From JBHPFQ01 sp042571625 (GTDB lineage: Bacteria; Patescibacteriota; Minisyncoccia; Portnoybacterales; UBA2143): a stretch of 55,526 nt of DNA. The stretch spans positions 1 to 55,526 of the forward strand of contig JBHPFQ010000001.1 of assembly GCA_042571625.1 (NCBI GenBank), given 5' to 3'. Of this stretch, positions 7,412 to 13,830 are shown piece by piece. Position 1 is the first letter of the stretch. Each line of letters begins with the position of its first letter. Position numbers and translations under genes: made by a program. A model generated the notes under the pieces. That model made no database searches. It had not been told where the DNA came from and was given only the letters and a program-made list of their open reading frames with translations.

Positions 7412-8056
7412 CTATTTCTCAATCTCAATATTTTCTATAATAATATTGTTTATTGGATGATCTCCACGCGATTTATCTACTTCTGTATTTTCAATTTCAG
7501 ACACTACTTCCATTCCCATAATAACTTTTCCAAAAACAGTATGCTTGCCATCAAGCCAAGGCGTTTCGCTAGCAGTCACAATAAAAAATTGACTGCCATT
7601 AGTATCTGGTCCAGAATTAGCCATTGCCAAAGATCCTTTAACAAGCTTGTGTTGGTTTATTTCATCTTCAAAAGAATATCCAGGTCCGCCAGTTCCATCA
7701 TCAGCCCAATTATCATCTTTGCTATTCGGATCTCCTGTCTGGATCATAAAATCTTTAATAACGCGATGAAATTTAATTCCATCATAAAAACCTTGACTAG
7801 ATAATTTTACAAAATTATCAACAGTTTTAGGCGCATCATCTTGAAAAAGTTTTAATTTAATATCTCCAAAATTAGTTTTTATTATTGCGAAAATATCTTC
7901 CGATTTTTCAACATCAACAATTTCATCAATATTCTCAATTATAGGAACATCATTTTTCTGATTTCTTGAATTGAAAAAATAGGCACCTATTATGACAAGC
8001 CCTATAAATGATATTGATAAAAATAAATGATATCCGAAATTGCTATTTATATCCAT
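7412..8056 (-). CDS. Membrane-anchored cyclophilin peptidyl-prolyl isomerase
   Basis: A 214-residue protein: one N-terminal membrane helix (about residues 10-28), a short linker, then a full cyclophilin domain. The catalytic arginine is in FHRVIKDFMIQTGDP, followed by GPGYSFEDE, LAMANSGPDTNGSQFFI and the substrate-pocket segment WLDGKHTVFG. The anchor and lack of a signal cleavage site suggest an outward-facing foldase for secreted proteins. It sits between ybaB and the GT2 gene on the same strand. Confidence 0.93.
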   Translation of the reverse strand: MDINSNFGYHLFLSISFIGLVIIGAYFFNSRNQKNDVPIIENIDEIVDVEKSEDIFAIIKTNFGDIKLKLFQDDAPKTVDNFVKLSSQGFYDGIKFHRVIKDFMIQTGDPNSKDDNWADDGTGGPGYSFEDEINQHKLVKGSLAMANSGPDTNGSQFFIVTASETPWLDGKHTVFGKVIMGMEVVSEIENTEVDKSRGDHPINNIIIENIEIEK

Positions 8057-8069
8057 AATTTTAAATTAA

Positions 8070-8315
8070 TTACATTATCCCCATCATCTTTTGAGCTGCA
8101 GATGATTGAGCTTTTTTTAATGCCTGATTAAGACAATCTTTTAAAACAATCGCTTGCTGTTCCGATGTTAAATCGGAATTCAAAATAATATCTTCAATCA
8201 TAAAATTACCGTTCACAATAACTTTAACTCCATCTTTTTCAGCATCAAATTTTTCTCTAGCTATTTCGCTCTGTAAACTTTTTAATTGAGCTAATTGCTT
8301 AAATTTATCAAACAT
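8070..8315 (-). CDS. YbaB/EbfC nucleoid-associated protein
   Basis: An 81-residue DNA-binding protein of the YbaB/EbfC fold. It has an N-terminal helix (MFDKFKQLAQLKSLQSEI), a central beta region with the family's VKVIVNGNFMIEDIIL, and a C-terminal helix rich in Ala/Lys ending KMMGIM. It is a little shorter than the usual 100-110 residues. Such proteins bind DNA as dimers. The usual partners dnaX and recR are not adjacent here (dnaX is 4 kb away). Promoter 8333-8361 drives it and probably the cyclophilin gene. Confidence 0.88.
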   Translation of the reverse strand: MFDKFKQLAQLKSLQSEIAREKFDAEKDGVKVIVNGNFMIEDIILNSDLTSEQQAIVLKDCLNQALKKAQSSAAQKMMGIM

Positions 8316-8332
8316 AATTTTAAATTAACTCC

Positions 8333-8361
8333 ATTATAGTATCTTTAAATAAATTTTACAA
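8333..8361 (-). promoter_or_regulatory. Promoter of ybaB and downstream genes
   Basis: TTGTAA (8361-8356), 17 nt, TATAAT (8338-8333). The leader is only about 10 nt. Confidence 0.65.
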
Positions 8362-8368
8362 GATATAA

Positions 8369-8406
8369 ATAAGCCACAAATTTGATAAATCAAATTTGTG
8401 GCTTAT
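8369..8406 (-). terminator. Terminator after the 44-aa membrane peptide gene
   Basis: A 16-17 bp stem around AAGCCACAAATTTGA with a 4-nt loop, 10 nt past the small-gene stop. The minus-strand tail is T rich (TTATTTATAT). Confidence 0.85.
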
Positions 8407-8416
8407 TTCGTACTGC

Positions 8417-8551
8417 TTATTCATAACTATAATCACCGCCATTTTCATTCCTTCTTTCATTTTCGTTTTCGTTTTCTTTCAATTGATCTATCACAGACCA
8501 AACCACTAAAAATAAAGTAACTAAAACTATTATTACTTTTATAATAAACAT
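8417..8551 (-). CDS. Small membrane peptide, 44 aa
   Basis: A short gene with every expression signal: promoter TTGACA-17-TATATT (8593-8621), an AAGGAGGGGGTG ribosome site before ATG 8551, and a strong terminator. The peptide has one membrane helix (MFIIKVIIVLVTLFLVVWSV) followed by a polar Glu/Asn/Arg-rich tail ending GGDYSYE. I do not recognise a family. The topology and small size resemble regulatory membrane peptides or toxin-like proteins, but nothing in the sequence decides this. Confidence 0.8.
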   Translation of the reverse strand: MFIIKVIIVLVTLFLVVWSVIDQLKENENENERRNENGGDYSYE

Positions 8552-8592
8552 TTTCTCACCCCCTCCTTATATTAAAAAAGAACCATAATAAC

Positions 8593-8621
8593 AATATAGC
8601 ATATTTTATCTATTTTGTCAA
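8593..8621 (-). promoter_or_regulatory. Promoter of the 44-aa peptide gene
   Basis: TTGACA (8621-8616), 17 nt, TATATT (8598-8593). Confidence 0.8.
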
Positions 8622-8654
8622 TAGCTACCTATTGTGAACGATTTTCGAACTGCC

Positions 8655-8858
8655 AACTGGTTAGATCTAGTTAAATATCCTGAATTAATTTTATCACAAA
8701 TAAAACAGTTATTACAACTTATCACATCCTAATGACATTTCGAGTAAGGTTAATTTCAACCCTACCCCTTACTTTTTTTCACAATTTTTTTATCATACTT
8801 CCACTTGTCTGAAATTTTATATAGAGATTAAAAACCAAGTGAAATTAATTGCATATAC
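8655..8858 (+). repeat. Intergenic repeat B, copy 1
   Basis: Matches 10533-10675 in the same orientation. Shared blocks are AATATCCTGAATTA, then (after about 60 extra bases in this copy) ACCCTACCCC, TCACAATTTTTTTATCATA, TTGTCTGAAATTTTATATAG and AAATTAATTGCA, with scattered mismatches. With the A/T-rich run to 9008 this fills the gap before the 178-aa gene. No other gene is seen there. Confidence 0.85.
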
Positions 8859-9008
8859 AGATCGTAGATATTTTTATTAAGTTTATAGGATGCATTTAAA
8901 ACCATTGATTAAATAAAAATTAACCAATCTATAACTTAAATTTATACGCATTTTTTGTTTGTTTAATTTGTTTGAGGTGGTAGAATAATAAAATAAAGGA
9001 AAATTATT

Positions 9009-9545
9009 ATGTCAATTGAAATATACGAAAAAGCCGCAAAAAAATTTAAACCAAATAAAATTAAAATTTTGTTTATTGCAGAATCTCCTCCTTTTAAAAA
9101 GGAGGGAGAAGAACTAAGATATTTCTATTTTGAAAATTCAAGAGGTAAAGACTTTCTTTTCGGAAGTATTATGGAGGTTTTATTTCCAAATGAATATGAC
9201 ATTTTCAAAACCAATAAGGACAAAATTTTATTGTTAGATAAATTTAAAGAAAATGGCTTTTTCTTAATTGATGCTTGTGATTATCCTATTAATCAACATA
9301 AGGATAGAGATTTATTTATTAACAATGATTTTCCAAAACTAATACAGAAGATAAAAACTTTAATTGATAATGATACCAAAATAATTCTGATAAAAAAGAA
9401 CATCTTTGAATTATTATTTGATAAACTTAAATCACATGGATTTAATGTAATTAATGATGAACATTTAGATTTTCCTTCTTGTGGAAATCAATTAAAGTTT
9501 AAGAACAAGCTTAATAATCTTCTGGCATGTCAAACTAAACTCTAA
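9009..9545 (+). CDS. Uncharacterised protein, possibly uracil-DNA-glycosylase-like fold
   Basis: A 178-residue protein I cannot name with certainty. After a basic start it has IKILFIAESPPFKK (residues 18-31), then YFYFENSRGKDFLFG, FFLIDACDYPIN, IILIKKNIFELL and, near the end, DFPSCGNQLKFKNKLNNLL. The order of an ES-P loop after a first strand and a late 'FPS.G' segment recalls the uracil-DNA glycosylase-like superfamily. That is a weak resemblance only. ATG 9009 follows AAAGGAAAA. It has a different orientation from all neighbours and sits between duplicated intergenic blocks, as an acquired gene might. Confidence 0.6.
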   Translation: MSIEIYEKAAKKFKPNKIKILFIAESPPFKKEGEELRYFYFENSRGKDFLFGSIMEVLFPNEYDIFKTNKDKILLLDKFKENGFFLIDACDYPINQHKDRDLFINNDFPKLIQKIKTLIDNDTKIILIKKNIFELLFDKLKSHGFNVINDEHLDFPSCGNQLKFKNKLNNLLACQTKL

Positions 9546-9601
9546 AATTTTCCTTCGGAATGTTGCACTAAATTTTAGTCCTACGGGGAATATAACAAAG
9601 A

Positions 9602-9652
9602 TTATAATGGGTATATTTATATTCCAGATTTAAGTCCACGCTCCTAATTTAA
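9602..9652 (+). repeat. Intergenic repeat A, copy 1
   Basis: About 50 bp matching 10455-10508: GTATATTTATATTC, then GAT.TAA.TCCAC and CCTAATTTAA, in the same orientation. The copies flank the 254-aa gene. Confidence 0.8.
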
Positions 9653-9674
9653 AATAATAAATTATTATTAAGAA

Positions 9675-10439
9675 TTATGTGCTGTTCGGTATCATTTTCA
9701 TTACCTTGGAAGTCATATCTAAAAAGATTTTAACTTCGCACTTCATCTTTTTTGATTCTTTTGGATTAACACTACGCAACTTCTCATCCATAAAATCGTA
9801 TCTTACAGTCACGAGATCGTCTATCTTGATCTTTTTTTTGTTTTTTAATGTAATTTCGTATCGCTTTAAATCGTTATTTGTCTCATAACAATCAATTTTA
9901 TTAATGCCAAGTTTTAGCAAATCGTCTTTACCAATTTTATCTGAAAGCTCTTTTAGATCATGTCCATTTTTACCCTTAAGCAGATTATTTAATTCTGCTT
10001 TTGTTCTTCTGCCATGTTTGTCTTTTAGAAGTAAAAGTAGATAGGCCTTGAGCAATAACTCACAATGAAAAGACAAAAGCATATATACAGAACGAGAATA
10101 TGCAACATCAGTACCGCCTTGATGGATTCGTTCAAGACATCGTAAGATAAAATTAAAACCTCCGCTCGCCCTATGAATAGCTTTGGTCCCCCATTGTTTA
10201 GCAAGAGGCCAAATTTTAGGAGGATATGGTTTTATATTATAAATTTCTTTTATAGATTTCTTAAGGTCAAAACCAAGATTATATCTTTCTCCAACGGGTA
10301 GTTGATCTCTTAATTCATCCCATACGCGAAGCTGAAGCTTTTTTAATTTCTGGACATCAGAAGAATAAATTACACAGCTACGAATTTTATCTTCGAAGTC
10401 TTTCCATTCGTCATAGAGTTTTTTTTCTTCTTTTTTCAT
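9675..10439 (-). CDS. Uncharacterised helical protein, HEPN-like
   Basis: A 254-residue, mostly helical and very basic protein. The middle (about residues 95-165) reads like a HEPN four-helix unit: SRSVYMLLSFHCELLLKAYL, a basic loop, then GHDLKELSDKIG. Such helices occur in abortive-infection RNases and in nucleotidyltransferase partner proteins. The hallmark R-x4-6-H RNase motif is not clearly visible, so catalytic activity is doubtful. ATG 10439 has only a weak upstream GAG. The gene is enclosed by the two A repeats and opposes the 178-aa gene tail to tail. Confidence 0.6.
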   Translation of the reverse strand: MKKEEKKLYDEWKDFEDKIRSCVIYSSDVQKLKKLQLRVWDELRDQLPVGERYNLGFDLKKSIKEIYNIKPYPPKIWPLAKQWGTKAIHRASGGFNFILRCLERIHQGGTDVAYSRSVYMLLSFHCELLLKAYLLLLLKDKHGRRTKAELNNLLKGKNGHDLKELSDKIGKDDLLKLGINKIDCYETNNDLKRYEITLKNKKKIKIDDLVTVRYDFMDEKLRSVNPKESKKMKCEVKIFLDMTSKVMKMIPNST

Positions 10440-10454
10440 AACACTTCGAGGAGA

Positions 10455-10508
10455 TATAATTAGTATATTTATATTCTGGATCTAACTCCACAAGCCTAAT
10501 TTAACATA
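10455..10508 (+). repeat. Intergenic repeat A, copy 2
   Basis: Second copy of the block at 9602-9652. It lies just upstream of the 254-aa gene. Confidence 0.8.
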
Positions 10509-10532
10509 TTTTACCCCACTCTGCCACTCACT

Positions 10533-10675
10533 ATATATTTTATCTCAGTTAATATCCTGAATTAGTTTTAATTATGACCCTACCCCCTACTCTTTTTCAC
10601 AATTTTTTTATCATATCTCCCCTTGTCTGAAATTTTATATAGAAATTAAAAACCAAGTAAAATTAATTGCACATC
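10533..10675 (+). repeat. Intergenic repeat B, copy 2
   Basis: Second copy of the block at 8655-8858, shorter by about 60 bases in the middle. It ends a few bases from the stop codon of the methyltransferase. Confidence 0.85.
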
Positions 10676-10678
10676 ACT

Positions 10679-11281
10679 TTATTTCTCTCTCATAACTATC
10701 CCGCGAATAAGATGCCAAAATTTTACTGGGCCAGTTGCTCCAGCTTTAGTCTGTTTTTCTTCTGTTAATTTTAGAATCTTTGTTTTATTAAGAATTTTTT
10801 TAAATTCTTCTAAATTATAAAAAGACATTTCTGAATGATTTTTTGCCCAGTCATCTTCTATTCCTAAAAGAGAAAAAACAAAAATGCCATTCCTTTTTAA
10901 ACCTCTTTGAATATCTATTAGTTTTTGTTTAGAATCTTCTTTATTTAAAAACTGTAATGAATTCCATGCGACAATCAACTGATATGTATTTGGCTTTATA
11001 TCATAATCCTCTATATTTTTATAGATTGTTGATACTTCTAAGTTCTTACATGATTTTTTTGTCTGTTCAATACAATCTTTGCATGAATCTACTGCTTTTA
11101 CTTTAAATCCTTTTTTAGCTAAATATTTAACACCTACGCCCGCTCCACATCCTAAATCTAAAGCTAATCCCTTTTTTTGATTATAAGATTCTAAGATATT
11201 AACAGATTCTATTAATAGACCTGTTGGTTTACGGGTTTTTGTCTTTTCTATAAAGTTTTTCCACTTCAATTTTTTTAGCAT
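10679..11281 (-). CDS. Class I SAM-dependent methyltransferase
   Basis: A 200-residue Rossmann-fold methyltransferase. Motif I is ALDLGCGAGVGVKYLAKKG (about residues 40-58), the acidic ribose-binding residue is in KAVDSCKDC, and motif IV lies in LIVAWNSLQFL. It resembles the TehB/methyltransferase-11 group, but the C-terminal half has no substrate-defining mark. It lies between the B2 repeat and the 46-aa peptide gene, on the same strand as that gene but separated from it by a terminator. Its acceptor is unknown. Confidence 0.85.
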   Translation of the reverse strand: MLKKLKWKNFIEKTKTRKPTGLLIESVNILESYNQKKGLALDLGCGAGVGVKYLAKKGFKVKAVDSCKDCIEQTKKSCKNLEVSTIYKNIEDYDIKPNTYQLIVAWNSLQFLNKEDSKQKLIDIQRGLKRNGIFVFSLLGIEDDWAKNHSEMSFYNLEEFKKILNKTKILKLTEEKQTKAGATGPVKFWHLIRGIVMREK

Positions 11282-11310
11282 ATTAGAGATATGGTAGCAT
11301 AATTAATTAT

Positions 11311-11347
11311 AAAAAAGAATAGCGGTCAAATTTTATTGACCGCTATT
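11311..11347 (-). terminator. Terminator after the 46-aa peptide gene
   Basis: A 12-bp stem AATAGCGGTCAA/TTGACCGCTATT with a 6-nt loop, then TTCTTTTTT on the minus strand. Confidence 0.9.
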
Positions 11348-11372
11348 ATATTATCGATTATCCTGCATTTTA

Positions 11373-11513
11373 TTATGCATCCCCATCAGCATTGCAATCA
11401 TCACCACCATCTTCTTGGCTTCCATCTTGATCAGATGTGCATCCAGTTGAAGAACCCGAATCCTTGCAATTAACTTCTTTATTCCAAAAATTAAAACGAT
11501 TAAGTTGATCCAT
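11373..11513 (-). CDS. Asp/Cys-rich small peptide, 46 aa
   Basis: A complete small expression unit: promoter TTGACA-17-TAATCT (11546-11574), ribosome site AAGGA 8 nt before ATG 11513, a 46-codon gene, and a strong terminator. The peptide starts MDQLNRFNFWNKEVNCKD, then runs through a Ser/Gly/Asp-rich, very acidic tail with further Cys residues (STGCTSDQDG, DDCNADGDA). I see no membrane helix or classical signal. It could be a metal- or calcium-binding peptide, or a modified-peptide precursor with the adjacent methyltransferase, but both ideas are speculative. Confidence 0.75.
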   Translation of the reverse strand: MDQLNRFNFWNKEVNCKDSGSSTGCTSDQDGSQEDGGDDCNADGDA

Positions 11514-11545
11514 GATTATATCCTTATCCAAGTTTGTTAAAAATT

Positions 11546-11574
11546 AGATTAATCTTATTTGCATTTTGTGTCAA
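11546..11574 (-). promoter_or_regulatory. Promoter of the 46-aa peptide gene
   Basis: TTGACA (11574-11569), 17 nt, TAATCT (11551-11546). Confidence 0.75.
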
Positions 11575-11760
11575 TACACTAATTTACATCCGTTTCGTGT
11601 GGGTATAGTTGCCTTATTTTTACTATAGACATAAAAAAATAATGTTATTTCAATAACCCCTTATAAATCCTCAACATCTATTTAATTATACCAAAAATCA
11701 TAGAATTTTTTAATCCCAAAACAGAGTCCTCTACGATGCCTCCATGAGTACTCCATAGCA

Positions 11761-12010
11761 ATTTTTAACCGCAACTGGATTCCCGCTTTCGCGGAAATAA
11801 CAAAAGAAAATATGTCGCGCGGATCGTCGCCCCGACTTCTGTCGGGACTCCTCCCGCGAGATTGCCACGTCGTCCCGCTCATAAGCGGGACTCCTCGCAA
11901 TGACAAGAGAGTTTTGATTTTATCGCCTGTCCGCCTCGGATGGAGAAAAATCTGTCTTTATTTTTATTCTCCTACTCGCAATAATATGTAAGTAGCATGC
12001 TACGTAGCAA
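11761..12010. repeat. Composite palindromic repeat, copy 1
   Basis: With 11575-11760 this makes up a gene-free stretch of about 440 bases. It holds nested palindromes (TCCCGCTTTCGCGGAAA; CCGACTTCTGTCGG; GTCCCGCTCATAAGCGGGAC) typical of dispersed intergenic elements, and a GTAGCATGCTAC palindrome at its right end. Read on the minus strand it has the same ordered modules as 41165-41302. A 74-codon open frame through it is the usual spurious translation of such elements. Confidence 0.75.
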
Positions 12011-12012
12011 AT

Positions 12013-12086
12013 TGGCTACCGGGCAGGGATTCGAACCCCGATTAACAGGACCAAAACCTGTCGTCCTACCATTAGACGACCCGGTA
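12013..12086 (-). tRNA. tRNA-Gln(TTG), CCA encoded
   Basis: Acceptor stem TACCGGG/CCCGGTA, anticodon stem ACAGG/CCTGT around loop TTTTGGT (anticodon TTG), T arm with GGTTCGAATCC, discriminator G, and an encoded CCA. The mature 5' end is 2 nt after the dnaX stop codon, so it is probably cut from the dnaX message. Confidence 0.96.
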
Positions 12087-12088
12087 AA

Positions 12089-13183
12089 TTATTCCTCGCA
12101 ACATTCTACTACTGCCAGCTCTAATGGAAGTTGTGGGAAATCCAATGATTTAATATCGCCTTCTGCATCAATGAAGATATGAATTAGCTTTACTAAATCT
12201 TGATTAGAAAACTTTTGGCCTTGGCCAATAATACCACTCAATTGCTCATCAGTCAATTCAGGAGCGACTAAACCCGCTAGAGAATTATCTGTTTTTATAA
12301 TCATCATTTTTCTCAAGTAACTAATAAGCGATTTATTAAATTGAACTAAATCATTGCCATTATTAATGATACTATTAATATGAGTAATTGCCATACCCTG
12401 CTGTTTTTCAGCTATAAAATTAACAAAATCCTGAATAGCTTTAATATCAGCTACACCCAAAATATCTATAACTTCTTCCAATGTTATCTCCTTATCCTGC
12501 GCGCTCATGATCTGCCCCAATAAACTTTCAGCATCACGAACGCACCCATCCGCATTCAAAGCAATTAACTTCAAAGCTGGTTTATCTATCTTAACTTTTT
12601 CTTTCTTGGAAATCCCCTCCAATCTATTAATAATTTTTTCCAATGGCAACTTACGAAAATCAAATTTTTGACATCTTGAAATAATTGTCTGCGGAACTTT
12701 ATGAATCTCTGTGGTAGCTAAAATAAAAATAGCATAAGTTGGTGGCTCTTCTAATGTTTTCAACAAAGCATTAAAAGCCGGCTGAGTAAGCATATGAACT
12801 TCATCAATAATAAAAACCTTATTTTTCAAACTAGCTGGAGTAAATTTAATTCCATCACGAAGCTCACGAATTTCGTCAATCCCACGATTTGAAGCTGCGT
12901 CAATTTCAATTAAATCAAAGCATCTCCCGCTATTTATTTCCATACAAGCATGACATTTATTACACGGCTCATACCCGTTTTTTGTTTCGCAATTTATTGC
13001 CTTAGCAAGCAACCGCGCTATAGTTGTTTTTCCTGTGCCTCTGCTACCGGTAAATAAATAAGCATGAGCTACTTTATCTAAGGACAAAGCGTTAGTGATT
13101 GTTCTTATAACATGCTCTTGTCCAATCACTTCTGAAAAAGTACTTGGACGATATTTCCTATACAAAACTAAACTCTGTTCCAT
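12089..13183 (-). CDS. dnaX: DNA polymerase III gamma/tau subunit, short form
   Basis: The clamp-loader motor. Walker A GSRGTGKT is at residues 46-53. Zinc ligands are C65, C74, C77 and C80 (CNKCHAC). The Walker B-like IIDEVHML, sensor 1 LATTEIHKVP and the arginine-finger ISRCQKF follow, then the start of domain III. At 364 residues it ends soon after the collar region and lacks the tau extension that ties DnaB and Pol III alpha. The gene follows gtrA after 1 nt and tRNA-Gln follows it after 2 nt. Confidence 0.95.
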   Translation of the reverse strand: MEQSLVLYRKYRPSTFSEVIGQEHVIRTITNALSLDKVAHAYLFTGSRGTGKTTIARLLAKAINCETKNGYEPCNKCHACMEINSGRCFDLIEIDAASNRGIDEIRELRDGIKFTPASLKNKVFIIDEVHMLTQPAFNALLKTLEEPPTYAIFILATTEIHKVPQTIISRCQKFDFRKLPLEKIINRLEGISKKEKVKIDKPALKLIALNADGCVRDAESLLGQIMSAQDKEITLEEVIDILGVADIKAIQDFVNFIAEKQQGMAITHINSIINNGNDLVQFNKSLISYLRKMMIIKTDNSLAGLVAPELTDEQLSGIIGQGQKFSNQDLVKLIHIFIDAEGDIKSLDFPQLPLELAVVECCEE

Positions 13184-13184
13184 A

Positions 13185-13769
13185 TTATTTCTTAAACACT
13201 ATAAACTTATATCCTACAAAATTCCAAACCATAGAAAAGAATGTAGCTAATACTTTAGCAAAATTAACCCACAGCTCTGGGCTGAATATTGGTGGAACAA
13301 AAGTAGAAACTCCATAAACAATGCTCGTATTTATTGCTGATCCTATTACAGCTATTGTAATAAATTGAATAAATTCCGATTTAACATTTCCGCCTTTGGA
13401 TTGAAAAGTCCATACCTTATTCCAAGAATAACTATTAATAACAGCAACAATAAATGCTACAACATTAAAAACAATAATAAATCCGCCTTTATAAATTCCC
13501 GTCTGCCACATCAATAAATTCAACACTCCAAAATCAATAGCAGCATTTGAAAAACCAATCAACGCAAACTTTGCTATCTGATAGAACACAGGTATTTTAC
13601 GACTAATCAAATAAGAAACATAAAGTCCGATTACAGATAAAATTGGAAGAATAATCGGAAGAGTCCATAAATAAGGGATTGTTTGATCTAAGCTTTTAAT
13701 TATTATCATTAAAAACCATGAAACAACTTCGCCAATTATCAATCCAAATAAGGCATCTATTTTTTTCAT
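13185..13769 (-). CDS. GtrA-like membrane protein with N-terminal extension
   Basis: Has the GtrA signature in its second half: FALIGFSNAAIDFGVLNLL, then NVVAFIVAVINSYSWNKVWTF, with four membrane helices in total. Two more hydrophobic helices precede it. GtrA-type proteins are thought to flip or carry polyprenyl-linked sugars for envelope glycosylation, which fits the two GT39 enzymes read divergently next door. I choose ATG 13769 (194 aa) over a TTG 33 nt upstream. The promoter at 13776-13804 then gives a leaderless message. Confidence 0.85.
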   Translation of the reverse strand: MKKIDALFGLIIGEVVSWFLMIIIKSLDQTIPYLWTLPIILPILSVIGLYVSYLISRKIPVFYQIAKFALIGFSNAAIDFGVLNLLMWQTGIYKGGFIIVFNVVAFIVAVINSYSWNKVWTFQSKGGNVKSEFIQFITIAVIGSAINTSIVYGVSTFVPPIFSPELWVNFAKVLATFFSMVWNFVGYKFIVFKK

Positions 13770-13775
13770 AATGAT

Positions 13776-13804
13776 ATTATAGCACAAAAAAATATTTAAC
13801 AAAA
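13776..13804 (-). promoter_or_regulatory. gtrA-dnaX promoter, leaderless
   Basis: Extended -10 TGTGCTATAAT with TATAAT at 13781-13776, and a weak TTTTGT 17 nt upstream. The start falls on or next to ATG 13769. Confidence 0.55.
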
Positions 13805-13830
13805 TACGATATCATGATAAAATATAAATA

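Noticed and set aside
7408..7428. TTG start extending the GT2 enzyme by 7 residues
   Set aside because: It lies inside the cyclophilin gene and begins with TTG; ATG 7407 gives the expected family start.
11682..11906. 74-codon frame on the minus strand reading '...VISAKAGIQ...'
   Set aside because: It lies wholly within nested palindromic repeats; this translation is a familiar artefact of such elements and has no ribosome site.
11997..12182. 61-codon plus-strand frame over tRNA-Gln and the dnaX end
   Set aside because: It is antisense to a clear tRNA and to dnaX.
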